DNA of 64,000 bases from Colwellia sp. Lineage in GTDB: Bacteria > Pseudomonadota > Gammaproteobacteria > Enterobacterales > Alteromonadaceae. Positions 46,296-55,486 of the stretch are shown here, piece by piece. The stretch is from contig JABSOZ010000003.1 of assembly GCA_013215295.1 (NCBI GenBank), positions 186,001-250,000 on the forward strand. The letters run 5' to 3'. Position numbers and translations under genes: made by a program. The notes beneath the pieces are model-generated. The model was not told the origin of the DNA and ran no database searches. It was given only the letters and a program-made list of their open reading frames with translations. Within the stretch, counting starts at the first letter, position 1, and each line of letters opens with the position of its first letter.

Positions 46296-48203
46296 TTGTT
46301 AAAAAAACGTTACAAACAAGTTACCTTGCACTTTTGCTTTCTATTTAGCTATTTATTCATATCTATGCAAATACTGGCTGATGACGGAACAATAAATCGT
46401 GAATTTAGCCTTTTTGTTGAGCGAGTTGAAAAAATACAAAATACAAATGTTACAGATGCATTTGTGTTACTCGATTCTTATCAAACAGATATTGATGAAT
46501 TGAGCGTTGAAAACCAAGTGAAATATTATCAAGTGTTGTCAGCTATTTATATTGAAACATCTCAATTTAAATTAGCACTTAATGCTGCATCTAATGGATT
46601 ACGTATCGCGCAATCTTTAACGAGTCCTACCATATTAATTTCAGAGCTTTCTTATTTGCGTGGTTTTACAAAAGAAAGTTTAGGTGACAGCCAAGGTGCG
46701 ATTGAAAACTACCTTAATGGCTTAGAAGTTGCTGAATCTTTAAATGACAAAAAATATATTACAGATGGTCTGATAAATTTAGGGGCAATTTATTATCTTA
46801 CTGAGCAATATGAACAATCGATGGTCATGCTCAATGACGCACTTTCTATAGCGAATATCCTAGATAATGCAGAATTAAAAGGTTCAGTAAATTCCGAGCT
46901 CGGGATTTTATATTCATATATGTATCAAAATGAAAAAGCATTAAACTTTTTTCAAGCTTCTTACGAACAATTTATAAAAGCAGGCATGCACTTATATGCA
47001 TTAAATAGCCTGCAAAATATCGCTGTTATCCACATGGATGAAAGGCGTTATGAGCAAGCTATCCCCCTGTTAGAAGAATTAATCAAAAATGCTGCGAAAC
47101 TTAGTAATAATGAAATATTAGGGGGAGTATATACACGCATGGCGATAGCACATGTAAAGAAAGAAAAACCTGATACAGAAACTGCTTACCAATATATCAC
47201 TTTGGCTGAACAATATATGGAAGGAGCGCAGCAACATAATGCACCTATTCACTTTACCGTAGAAAAAGCTTTCGTACTTGAAGCGATGGAGCGTTATGAT
47301 GAGGCGCTAGAAAGTTTAAGAATAGCGGAAAACTTATTAGCAAAAAATAGTCAGACAAAGAATACCTTCTATCACTACAATCTAATGTATTTACAGTCTG
47401 AAATTTATTATAAAACTGAAAAATATCAACAAGCTTATAAAAAACAGTCGCAATTTATCACGCGTTTGTTTAATGACAAACACAATATAAATATGGAGAA
47501 GGTGGAAGAGTTACGATTGAGTTATGAAAGTAAACAAGCTGATTTGAAAAACAAATTATTAGAACAAGAACAAGCAGTTCAGGTTATTCAGCTAAATGAG
47601 ATGACTTATCATGAAAAAAACTTACAATCATTAATCGTATTTGTTGCCTTGGTAATGTTAGCACTTGCATGGTTTTTGCTTAAAATGGTTCAAGGGCAAA
47701 AGAATTTATTACACGTTAGTCAGATTGATGATTTAACCGGTGTGATTAATCGTCGTCGGTTAGTTGAACTTGGGGAAAATATATTTAGTACAACCGAAAA
47801 AGAACAACAAAACTTTAGTGTTTTAATGATTGATGTTGATAACTTTAAAGTTATTAATGACAATTTTGGTCATAAAAAAGGTGACCATGTTTTAAAAGAA
47901 ATTGCCGGATTAGCCAATCTTATTATGCGGACAAATGATTGTTTCGGACGCTTTGGCGGTGAGGAATTTATTTGCTTATTACCAAAAACATCAATAGAAG
48001 ATGCTTATGAAGTAGCAGAAAGATTGCGATTAACCTTTCAAAATGAAATTAAAATAAATACAGTCGACGAAAAAGTTACGGTAAGTATTGGAATTTCATC
48101 TTATAAAAGAGAAAATTCAGAGAGTTTTACACAATTAATAAAAGACGCGGATATTAAAATGTACCAAGCAAAAAGTGAAGGCAAAAATAGGGTGTGTTTT
48201 TAA
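46296..48203 (+). CDS. TPR-sensor diguanylate cyclase (GGDEF) 1
   Basis: A 635-residue protein. I set the start at TTG 46296, with AAGAGG six bases upstream, which opens a signal peptide (KKRYKQVTLHFCFLFSYLFI). A periplasmic region of about 400 residues holds several TPR-like repeats, then a coiled stretch, a membrane helix (LIVFVALVMLALAWFLLKM, about 446-464) and a C-terminal GGDEF domain. The active-site signature is GGEEF (554-558), and the RxxD inhibitory site RTND lies exactly five residues ahead, so it is probably an active, product-inhibited c-di-GMP synthase. The next gene, of the same architecture, begins within its stop codon (TAATG). Confidence 0.93.
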   Translation: MLKKRYKQVTLHFCFLFSYLFISMQILADDGTINREFSLFVERVEKIQNTNVTDAFVLLDSYQTDIDELSVENQVKYYQVLSAIYIETSQFKLALNAASNGLRIAQSLTSPTILISELSYLRGFTKESLGDSQGAIENYLNGLEVAESLNDKKYITDGLINLGAIYYLTEQYEQSMVMLNDALSIANILDNAELKGSVNSELGILYSYMYQNEKALNFFQASYEQFIKAGMHLYALNSLQNIAVIHMDERRYEQAIPLLEELIKNAAKLSNNEILGGVYTRMAIAHVKKEKPDTETAYQYITLAEQYMEGAQQHNAPIHFTVEKAFVLEAMERYDEALESLRIAENLLAKNSQTKNTFYHYNLMYLQSEIYYKTEKYQQAYKKQSQFITRLFNDKHNINMEKVEELRLSYESKQADLKNKLLEQEQAVQVIQLNEMTYHEKNLQSLIVFVALVMLALAWFLLKMVQGQKNLLHVSQIDDLTGVINRRRLVELGENIFSTTEKEQQNFSVLMIDVDNFKVINDNFGHKKGDHVLKEIAGLANLIMRTNDCFGRFGGEEFICLLPKTSIEDAYEVAERLRLTFQNEIKINTVDEKVTVSIGISSYKRENSESFTQLIKDADIKMYQAKSEGKNRVCF

Positions 48204-49501
48204 TGAACTTTTTCTGTTTTCCTAATATTTTATTACGTACAGTGATAGTGGTTTTCTTAATAAATGTGTCATTTTATTCAAGCGCCAACCCCCTTGTTAG
48301 TGCCGAAGAAACTGCTCAAGAAAGTAATAATGCAAGTGTAGCTACAGACTCAAATGATATTTTAAACAGTAAAGAACCTCTACCCGTTAATGATCGTATT
48401 TTATCTTTATTAGCGCTTGTACAAGAAGAGCCGAAAAATAGCTCGCCCAAAATTGAAGACCTGTTATTACAACTTGAAGAGATCAGCGCTACTTTTAATG
48501 CAGCGGAACATTATTTAATATTCTTAATACACGGATTAATCGCACATAACTCACATCAAAACGAGCAGGCTATAACCTGGCTTAAAAAAACACTAGATCT
48601 ACTAGATAAAATTCCCGCTAAACAACTTGATTTACCAGAGTTTTCAAAAGCTAATTTTATCTTTGCTAAATCTTTTGCTGCATTAGGTGATTTTAAAAAA
48701 GCTTTTGAATATAAGAAAAAATATATACAAGGTGGTTATCGGTATTTTGATGAAACGAGAATAGAAAAAATTGAAGAGCTTAATGACATTTATGAAACAG
48801 ATCATAAGATAAGACAAAACGAGTTATTAGAGAATCAGAACAAAATTAAACGTTTAAAAATTATTGCCGCAGAAAATAAACAATTTACTCAACAACGAAA
48901 TATTATAATTTTAGTCATTACTATCATTGTTTTTATTATACTTTTATCAAGGCAAATGAAGGTAAGACAAAAATTAAAATATTTAGCGAAAACGGACAGC
49001 CTTACTCATTTGTATAATCGACGCACTCTATTTGAAAAAGGAGCTGAAGCCGTTGAGCTTGCTAAGAATGAAAAACAAAATTTAAGTGTCATTCTTCTCG
49101 ATGTAGATTTTTTCAAAAATATAAATGACAATTATGGCCATGATATTGGTGACGAAATAATAAAAATAATTGCCGAGTTAGGTAGTGAAACTATGCGCTC
49201 TAGAGATCTTTTTGCTCGACTAGGTGGTGAAGAGTTTGCTGGAATACTTCCTGGAGTTGGATGTGATGAAGCTAAAGCTATAGCCGAACGTTTACGCGAA
49301 AAAGTAGCAAATAAAGATTTGTCTGAATTTAATATTAAACAAAAACTCACCGTAAGTATTGGTGTTGCTTGTTTAGATCAAGTTGATACAAGTTTTGATG
49401 ATTTACTTAATGCTGCGGATATAGCCATGTATTTTGCCAAAGCAAATGGTCGTAATCTTGTTTGTCAGTTTAATGATCAAACCAAAAACAATATCGACTA
49501 A
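48203..49501 (+). CDS. Membrane diguanylate cyclase (GGDEF) 2
   Basis: A 432-residue protein starting at ATG 48203, overlapping the upstream stop by one base. It has a signal peptide or anchor (LLRTVIVVFLINVSFYSSA), a shorter periplasmic helical (TPR-like) region, a coiled coil, a membrane helix (NIIILVITIIVFIILLS, about 233-249) and a GGDEF domain with GGEEF at 341-345. The inhibitory RxxD (RSRD) is five residues upstream. It appears to be a shortened relative of the preceding cyclase, and the pair is translationally coupled. A PilZ receptor elsewhere in the window (28225) could respond to their product. Confidence 0.92.
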   Translation: MNFFCFPNILLRTVIVVFLINVSFYSSANPLVSAEETAQESNNASVATDSNDILNSKEPLPVNDRILSLLALVQEEPKNSSPKIEDLLLQLEEISATFNAAEHYLIFLIHGLIAHNSHQNEQAITWLKKTLDLLDKIPAKQLDLPEFSKANFIFAKSFAALGDFKKAFEYKKKYIQGGYRYFDETRIEKIEELNDIYETDHKIRQNELLENQNKIKRLKIIAAENKQFTQQRNIIILVITIIVFIILLSRQMKVRQKLKYLAKTDSLTHLYNRRTLFEKGAEAVELAKNEKQNLSVILLDVDFFKNINDNYGHDIGDEIIKIIAELGSETMRSRDLFARLGGEEFAGILPGVGCDEAKAIAERLREKVANKDLSEFNIKQKLTVSIGVACLDQVDTSFDDLLNAADIAMYFAKANGRNLVCQFNDQTKNNID

Positions 49502-49642
49502 TTTAGCCATATTCGTAAAGAAGTATTTTCCCGTATCGTATAATCATATAAGCTAGAGACTAGCCATATATAATATAAAAATAATAATCAAAGTCATCCT
49601 TAAGGCCGTAGCTTCAGAGGAAGACAACTCAGGAAATAATTC

Positions 49643-51952
49643 ATGTCAGACGCGCTTAATTTTAGCCTTGAAGGTATTGAACAGCGACCACTTCGACAAT
49701 TCACCGAAGAGTCTTATTTAAACTACTCGATGTACGTGATCATGGACCGAGCCTTGCCACATATTGGTGATGGCTTGAAACCAGTACAAAGACGTATTGT
49801 TTATGCCATGTCTGAATTAGGTTTGTCTGCCAACGCCAAATACAAAAAATCAGCGCGTACTGTTGGTGATGTGTTAGGTAAATTCCATCCACATGGTGAT
49901 TCCGCTTGTTATGAGGCTATGGTATTAATGGCTCAGCCGTTTTCCTATCGATATCCATTAGTTGATGGACAAGGAAATTGGGGGGCTCCAGATGACCCGA
50001 AATCTTTCGCTGCAATGCGTTATACCGAATCTCGATTATCGCGATTTAGTGAAGTTTTACTTGCAGAATTAGGGCAAGGTACAGTTGATTGGACGCCAAA
50101 TTTTGACGGCACCATGAACGAACCTAAAACATTACCTGCGCGATTACCTCATATATTATTAAATGGTATTACGGGTATTGCGGTGGGTATGGCTACCGAT
50201 ATACCACCCCATAATGTACGTGAAGTTGCGAATGCTTGTGTTCATCTTATTGAAAAACCTAACGCAGATATTAGCGATTTACTGGAATACGTTAAAGGCC
50301 CAGATTACCCAACCGATGCTGAAATAATTACGCCTAAAGCAGATATTGAAAAAATCTATCGTACAGGTAAAGGCAGCATAAAAATGCGTGCTATTTATGA
50401 AGTTGTGCAGGGTGACATTGTTATTACATCGTTACCTCATCAAGCTTCAGGCGGAAAAATACTCGAACAAATTGCTGGACAAATGACCGCGAAGAAATTA
50501 CCTATGGTGGTTGATTTACGTGACGAATCTGATCATGAAAACCCAACCCGCTTAGTCGTGATCCCTCGTTCTAATCGTGTTGATGTCGAACAACTAATGA
50601 ATCATTTGTTTGCGAGTACCGATTTAGAAAAAAGTTACCGTGTTAACTTGAATATGATTGGGTTGAATAATAAACCCGCCGTAAAAGACTTGCGTGTAAT
50701 TTTATCTGAATGGCTTGAGTATCGTCGTGAAACCGTACGTCGTCGCTTGCAACACCGCCTCGATAAAGTATTAGCGCGTTTACATTTATTAGATGGTTTA
50801 TTGATCGCTTATCTTAATATTGATGAAGTGATTGAGATTATCCGTAACTTTGACAAACCCAAAGCAGAATTAATTTCTCGTTTTGATTTGTCAGACCGCC
50901 AAGCTGAATCAATATTAGAAATTAAACTTCGCCAACTTGCTAAACTTGAAGAAATTAAAATAAGAGCAGAGCAAGCCGAACTAAATGTAGAACGTGAATA
51001 CCTCGAAAAAATATTAAATTCTACAGCGCGCATGAACACGCTAATGAAAAAAGAAATTCAAGAAGCGGCAGAGAAATATGGTGATGATCGCCGTTCTATT
51101 CTTATTGAGCGAAGTGAGTCAAAAGCACTTTCTGAAAAAGATTTAGTACCGAGTGAAGCTGTCACTGTTGTTGTTTCTGATAAAGGTTGGGCACGTTGTG
51201 CCAAAGGCCATGATATAGAACCTGAAGCGTTGAGTTATAAATCCGGCGACAGCTATTTATGTTCATCAAAAGGGCGTAGTAATCATCCTGTGGTCTTTAT
51301 TGACTCTACAGGGCGTGCTTATACAACGGACGCTCACACATTACCCACAGCGAGAAGCCAAGGAGAACCGTTAACTGGACGTTTCAGTTTATCAACAGGT
51401 GAAACTTTTGTTACAAGTTTGATGGCTTCTGACGAGAGTAAGTACTTACTAAGTAGTGACGCTGGTTATGGTTTTGTCGGAAAATTCTCTGACATGCTCA
51501 GTCGCAATAAAAACGGTAAGGCATTATTGAGTTTACCGGCGAATGCTAAAGTAAATATACCTTTACCGATTGTTGATATGGAAAATATGTTATTGCTTGC
51601 CATTACCTCGGAAGGTCGAATGCTGGTATTTCCGGTTAAAGACTTACCTATATTGAGTAAAGGTAAAGGTAATAAAATTATTAATATATCTTCTGCCCGA
51701 GCAAAAAGTCGTGAAGAGTTTGTTGCCATACTTAACGTTATTTCACCTGATAGTTCAGTAACATTGCATGCGGGTAAACGTAAATTAACCTTAAAACCGA
51801 GTGATGTTGAACACTATAGAGGTGATCGAGGCCGTCGTGGCAATAAATTACCAAGAGGCTTACAACGTGTCGACCGTGTTGAAGTGGAAATGATCCTTGA
51901 AGCAAGTTCAACACAAGGCATAGTTACACCAACCCCAAATGATGAAAGCTAA
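49643..51952 (+). CDS. parC: DNA topoisomerase IV subunit A
   Basis: A 769-residue type IIA topoisomerase subunit that unlinks daughter chromosomes. It begins with a 7-residue-longer N-terminus than E. coli ParC. The catalytic Tyr is Tyr127 (AAMRYTESR). The quinolone-resistance region reads [14 protein letters not shown] with Ser87 and Glu91, equivalent to the sensitive E. coli residues Ser80 and Glu84. The C-terminal beta-pinwheel contains [11 protein letters not shown]. Distinguished from GyrA by length and by the lack of the GyrA box. parE is not in the window. Confidence 0.96.
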   Translation: MSDALNFSLEGIEQRPLRQFTEESYLNYSMYVIMDRALPHIGDGLKPVQRRIVYAMSELGLSANAKYKKSARTVGDVLGKFHPHGDSACYEAMVLMAQPFSYRYPLVDGQGNWGAPDDPKSFAAMRYTESRLSRFSEVLLAELGQGTVDWTPNFDGTMNEPKTLPARLPHILLNGITGIAVGMATDIPPHNVREVANACVHLIEKPNADISDLLEYVKGPDYPTDAEIITPKADIEKIYRTGKGSIKMRAIYEVVQGDIVITSLPHQASGGKILEQIAGQMTAKKLPMVVDLRDESDHENPTRLVVIPRSNRVDVEQLMNHLFASTDLEKSYRVNLNMIGLNNKPAVKDLRVILSEWLEYRRETVRRRLQHRLDKVLARLHLLDGLLIAYLNIDEVIEIIRNFDKPKAELISRFDLSDRQAESILEIKLRQLAKLEEIKIRAEQAELNVEREYLEKILNSTARMNTLMKKEIQEAAEKYGDDRRSILIERSESKALSEKDLVPSEAVTVVVSDKGWARCAKGHDIEPEALSYKSGDSYLCSSKGRSNHPVVFIDSTGRAYTTDAHTLPTARSQGEPLTGRFSLSTGETFVTSLMASDESKYLLSSDAGYGFVGKFSDMLSRNKNGKALLSLPANAKVNIPLPIVDMENMLLLAITSEGRMLVFPVKDLPILSKGKGNKIINISSARAKSREEFVAILNVISPDSSVTLHAGKRKLTLKPSDVEHYRGDRGRRGNKLPRGLQRVDRVEVEMILEASSTQGIVTPTPNDES

Positions 51953-52044
51953 ATAGTATCGATATTTAATCACTATTTACTTCATCATTGATTAGAAACT
52001 AAGGTAAAATATCATCATTATTTTACTTTAGTTTTCTAACTACT

Positions 52045-52536
52045 ATGCAACAGCCTTTTTCCTACTCAACGACATACCTACTAGACAAAGCTCATTTTCA
52101 AGAGTGTTACAGCGAGTCTGCTATTATCCCCACCCCTTTTCATGCGTATAAAAAATCAATGGTCCTAATTCTCGCTGGCATGTTATTGGTATTGTTCACA
52201 CAAATGAACCCCTATGTTGCATGGTTTGTTTTTGCAATGGGTATTCTTGAAGCGCTAAGTAGTTATTATCAAAAACCTTGGTGGGTAATGCGTCAAATGC
52301 TCAGCAAAGCCGCAAAAGGTAATGTTGATTTGACCATTGATGAAGAGGGGATAGTGAGTAAATCTTTTTATGCCAGCTTAACTTTATTATGGTCAGAGGT
52401 ACTTTCAATGGAAATGACCCAATTGGGCTGGTTAATAAAACATGCTAAAGGGCGGAGTTATATTTCTAACAATAACTTATCAGAAGAAGCGGTGTTGTTT
52501 CTCTCTGAAAAACTTAAACATCAGTACAAGCATTAA
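52045..52536 (+). CDS. YcxB-like membrane protein
   Basis: A 163-residue protein with two close membrane helices (about 40-75: MVLILAGMLLVLFTQMNPYVAWFVFAMGILEAL) and a C-terminal domain beginning DLTIDEEGIVSKSFYASLTLLWSEV, with a late YISNNNLSEEAVLFLSEKL. This is the layout of the YcxB family, whose function is unknown. It follows parC by 92 bases and ends six bases before the TSUP permease, suggesting those two are co-transcribed. Confidence 0.75.
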   Translation: MQQPFSYSTTYLLDKAHFQECYSESAIIPTPFHAYKKSMVLILAGMLLVLFTQMNPYVAWFVFAMGILEALSSYYQKPWWVMRQMLSKAAKGNVDLTIDEEGIVSKSFYASLTLLWSEVLSMEMTQLGWLIKHAKGRSYISNNNLSEEAVLFLSEKLKHQYKH

Positions 52537-52542
52537 CCTTTG

Positions 52543-53412
52543 ATGAGTTTTCTTCGCTTAACCAACCCCAAATTCATTCTACCCTTTATTGTTATCTGGT
52601 TTCTAATCTTGTTACTGTCTCCGATAACGTTTGAAGATGTAAATGAATTTGGCTTGTTCAGCTTTATTGGTGTGCTTGGTGCTATCTTTGCCAACTCGAC
52701 CGGGGCTGGTGGTGGGGTGGTCTTCATCCCATTATTTAATGAGTTAAATTTTACCGAACAACAATCTGTTGCGACTAGTTTCGCTATTCAATGTTTTGGT
52801 ATGACCGCAGGAGCCTTCACTTGGTGGTTTCATTATAAAAAAGAAAAAACACAGTTACGTTTGTGGCAAGGTTTCAAACGTATCATTAGTATTACCACGG
52901 TTTGTTCAATTATTGGTATTTGGTTAGTTTATGGGGTTCAACTAACTTCACCTACTTCTTTGCATCAAAGTTTTAGCTGGTTTTCCTTAGTGTTAGGGCT
53001 ACTTATCATAGTTACCGTTTTTTTCTTAAAACCCCACAGAGAACGTAGCCAACTTTATCTTTTTGATTGGCTCGCTTTAATATTTATAGGTTTATTTGGC
53101 GGCGCTCTGACTGCCTGGTTATCGGTTGGAGTAGGTGAGTTATTGGCCATTTATTTAATTCTACGTCGATTTGATATTAGTATGGCGGTAGCAGCTGCCG
53201 TTATTGTTTCAGCTTTTACAGTGTGGGCGGCTATTTGGCAGCATACGCTTATTCAATTTGAAGTATACTGGCAAGTGGTCCTATTTGCTGGTCCGGGTGC
53301 AGTACTTGGAGGTGTTTTTGCTAAGACACTAGTGACTCACCTTTCTGCAACCAAGTTGAAATTATTTTTCGCTTTATGGTTGTTAATAATAGGACTAGTC
53401 GGTATCAAGTAA
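52543..53412 (+). CDS. TSUP (TauE/SafE) family anion permease
   Basis: A 289-residue inner-membrane protein with about eight helices in two similar halves. The first half shows LGAIFANSTGAGGGVVFIPLF (about 46-66), the second GLFGGALTAWLSVGVGELLAIYLILRR (about 185-211); these Gly-rich segments mark the TauE/SafE exporters of sulfite, sulfoacetate or other organosulfur anions. ATG 52543 is used; a TTG one codon earlier is an alternative. Substrate unknown. Confidence 0.88.
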   Translation: MSFLRLTNPKFILPFIVIWFLILLLSPITFEDVNEFGLFSFIGVLGAIFANSTGAGGGVVFIPLFNELNFTEQQSVATSFAIQCFGMTAGAFTWWFHYKKEKTQLRLWQGFKRIISITTVCSIIGIWLVYGVQLTSPTSLHQSFSWFSLVLGLLIIVTVFFLKPHRERSQLYLFDWLALIFIGLFGGALTAWLSVGVGELLAIYLILRRFDISMAVAAAVIVSAFTVWAAIWQHTLIQFEVYWQVVLFAGPGAVLGGVFAKTLVTHLSATKLKLFFALWLLIIGLVGIK

Positions 53413-53484
53413 GCGCTCGCTAACCGTTCGTGTTTTCTTCAAAAACAGTCAAAAAATTTAATTTTTCAGCATAATTTGGGGCAA

Positions 53485-53502
53485 GGATCCACAAAACCCC
53501 AC
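53485..53502 (-). promoter_or_regulatory. Inverted MraZ-box-like pair upstream of mraZ
   Basis: On the minus strand TGGGG-TTTTG-TGGAT repeats with the same 10-bp period as the canonical MraZ boxes 110 bases downstream, but in the opposite orientation. Two units only, the second imperfect. Confidence 0.4.
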
Positions 53503-53572
53503 AAATTCATCAACTTTGCTAAAAGCCTTAATTTTATTGGTGTTTGGCCAGATCATTTAAACCAATATTTGC

Positions 53573-53602
53573 TTGACATGACTTTACTTTTCTCACTAAA
53601 CT
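53573..53602 (+). promoter_or_regulatory. Putative mraZ (dcw cluster) promoter
   Basis: A consensus TTGACA (53573-53578), an 18-base spacer and TAAACT (53597-53602). Transcription would start near 53609, directly in front of the MraZ boxes. Confidence 0.55.
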
Positions 53603-53611
53603 GTATGATTG

Positions 53612-53636
53612 TGGGAATTAGTGGGTATTAGTGGAT
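53612..53636 (+). promoter_or_regulatory. MraZ binding repeats
   Basis: TGGGA-ATTAG-TGGGT-ATTAG-TGGAT: three direct repeats with N5 spacers, the known MraZ operator pattern (TGGGN repeated every 10 bp). They lie 34 bases before the mraZ ATG and at the likely transcription start, consistent with autorepression of the division cluster. Confidence 0.88.
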
Positions 53637-53669
53637 CTTCAACGATTACTAAAATAATAAAGCAGGTTT

Positions 53670-54128
53670 ATGTTTAGAGGCACTAGCGCAATTACGCTCG
53701 ACAACAAAAATAGAATTACGGTACCTACCAAGTACCGCGATGAGCTATTTGCTGATTGCCAAGGAAAAATGGTTTGTACCGTAGATATTCAGCATCCCTG
53801 CCTACTTCTCTACCCACTTCCTGAATGGGAAGAAATTGAATTGAAATTGTGTAGTTTATCAAGCATGAATCCACAAGAAAGATTGTTACAGCAAGTCCTT
53901 TTAGGAAATGCCTCTGATTGTGAGATTGATAAGAGTGGTCGCTTATTAATCAATGGTCCGTTGCGTCAACATGCAAACTTAGAAAAAAGCGTCATGTTAG
54001 TTGGACAATTGAAAAAATTTGAAATTTGGAATGAAAGTACATGGCAAGCGCAAATGCAAAAAGGCATTAGCCAAATTCAGTCGGGCGAAATTGAACTGAC
54101 TGAACGCTTGTTAGATTTATCACTCTAA
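53670..54128 (+). CDS. mraZ: Transcriptional regulator MraZ
   Basis: A 152-residue AbrB-like DNA-binding protein with two tandem halves, each holding a DNA-contacting loop: ITLDNKNRITVPTKYRDEL (about 7-25) and CEIDKSGRLLINGPLRQHA (about 84-102). MraZ forms a ring and represses the dcw cluster by binding TGGGN repeats, which are visible just upstream. Length equals E. coli MraZ. First gene of the cluster. Confidence 0.97.
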   Translation: MFRGTSAITLDNKNRITVPTKYRDELFADCQGKMVCTVDIQHPCLLLYPLPEWEEIELKLCSLSSMNPQERLLQQVLLGNASDCEIDKSGRLLINGPLRQHANLEKSVMLVGQLKKFEIWNESTWQAQMQKGISQIQSGEIELTERLLDLSL

Positions 54129-54213
54129 ATAGATAAAAAAAACGACTAAAAATAGTTAATAAACCCAATACCGAATTGATCCCTCGGTATTACGTAACTT
54201 GGTGTTACCAAAA

Positions 54214-55155
54214 ATGAAATTAGATACGTCACACATATCCGTATTGCTTGACGAAGCAGTTACCGGACTCGCTATTAAACCTGATGGCACTTATATCGAC
54301 TGTACTTTTGGTCGAGGTGGTCATTCAGCCCTTATTCTTTCTCAACTGTCTGAAAATGGACGTCTTATCGCCATTGACCGAGATCTTACCGCGATTAAAG
54401 CAGCTGAGAAGTTTGCTGACGATACGCGTTTTACCATTGAACACGAAGGTTTTGCAGATTTAGAAAACATTGCAGAAAAGCATCAACTACTTGAAAAAGT
54501 TGACGGTATTTTACTGGATTTAGGTGTGTCTTCCCCGCAATTAGACGAAGCCGAACGTGGCTTTAGTTTTATGAATGATGGTCCACTCGATATGCGTATG
54601 GATACTTCTCGTGGTCAAACCGCTGCCCAATGGATAGCGGTTGCTGATGTTGAAGATATTACGTGGGTCTTGCGTACTTTTGGAGAAGAAAAGCACGCTT
54701 GGCGAATTGCTAACGCTATTGTTGATACACGTGAAGAAACACCTTATACACGGACCGGCCAATTAGCCAAAATAATCAAAACCACGGCACCACAACGTGA
54801 AATAAAGAAACACCCAGCGACACGCAGTTTCCAAGCCATTCGCATCTATATCAATAGTGAATTAGAGCAAATTGAAAAAGTGCTTGCTTCGTCACTCTCG
54901 GTACTGGCTGAAAATGGTCGTTTAGTGGTTATTAGCTTTCATTCTTTGGAAGATCGTCTCGTTAAGCAATTCATGAAAAAGCACTCACAAGGGAGAAAAG
55001 TACCTCGCGGTTTGCCCATTAGTGAAGAAGAGTTAAATAAAGGTAAAAAGTTAGCGCTTATTGGCCGTCGACTAAAACCGAGTGAAAGTGAAGTTGAAGA
55101 AAATAAACGTTCACGAAGTTCAGTTATGCGGGTTGCAATGAGATTAGCGCATTAA
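54214..55155 (+). CDS. rsmH: 16S rRNA m4C1402 methyltransferase RsmH
   Basis: A 313-residue SAM-dependent methyltransferase acting on 16S rRNA. Motifs: [13 protein letters not shown] near the start, [12 protein letters not shown] (SAM motif I, about 28-39), [20 protein letters not shown] (about 102-121), [12 protein letters not shown] and the C-terminal [13 protein letters not shown]. The ATG at 54214 fits the E. coli N-terminus; upstream TTG 54199 and GTG 54202 are possible. Followed 16 bases later by ftsL. Confidence 0.96.
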   Translation: MKLDTSHISVLLDEAVTGLAIKPDGTYIDCTFGRGGHSALILSQLSENGRLIAIDRDLTAIKAAEKFADDTRFTIEHEGFADLENIAEKHQLLEKVDGILLDLGVSSPQLDEAERGFSFMNDGPLDMRMDTSRGQTAAQWIAVADVEDITWVLRTFGEEKHAWRIANAIVDTREETPYTRTGQLAKIIKTTAPQREIKKHPATRSFQAIRIYINSELEQIEKVLASSLSVLAENGRLVVISFHSLEDRLVKQFMKKHSQGRKVPRGLPISEEELNKGKKLALIGRRLKPSESEVEENKRSRSSVMRVAMRLAH

Positions 55156-55171
55156 TGCGGACTGTATAGTT

Positions 55172-55486
55172 ATGGCAAACTCGAAAATGTCGCTGCCACT
55201 AGATATTTGGTACGACATTCAACGGCATATATTCATATATTTGTTGTTAATAATGGTCGTGATATCGGCGTTTTCGGTAATTTATTTTACCCATTTAAAT
55301 CGCCAAACCACGAGTGGTTTGGAAGATCTCTTAACAGAAAGAGATGAACTAGATATTGAATGGCGAAATTTAGTATTAGAGCAAAATAGTCTAGCTGAGC
55401 ACAGTACGATAGAAACCAAAGCTAGAAAGTTATTACAAATGAAAAGACCGAATATAAATTCGGAAGTCATTATTAAACTGCAATGA
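55172..55486 (+). CDS. ftsL: Cell division protein FtsL
   Basis: A 104-residue bitopic protein: short cytoplasmic tail, one membrane helix (IFIYLLLIMVVISAFSVIYF, about 19-38) and a periplasmic leucine-zipper-like coiled coil (LEDLLTERDELDIEWRNLVLEQNSLAEHSTIETKARKLLQM). This is FtsL, the partner of FtsB and FtsQ in the divisome. Position between rsmH and ftsI is decisive. The stop overlaps the ftsI start by four bases. Confidence 0.95.
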   Translation: MANSKMSLPLDIWYDIQRHIFIYLLLIMVVISAFSVIYFTHLNRQTTSGLEDLLTERDELDIEWRNLVLEQNSLAEHSTIETKARKLLQMKRPNINSEVIIKLQ

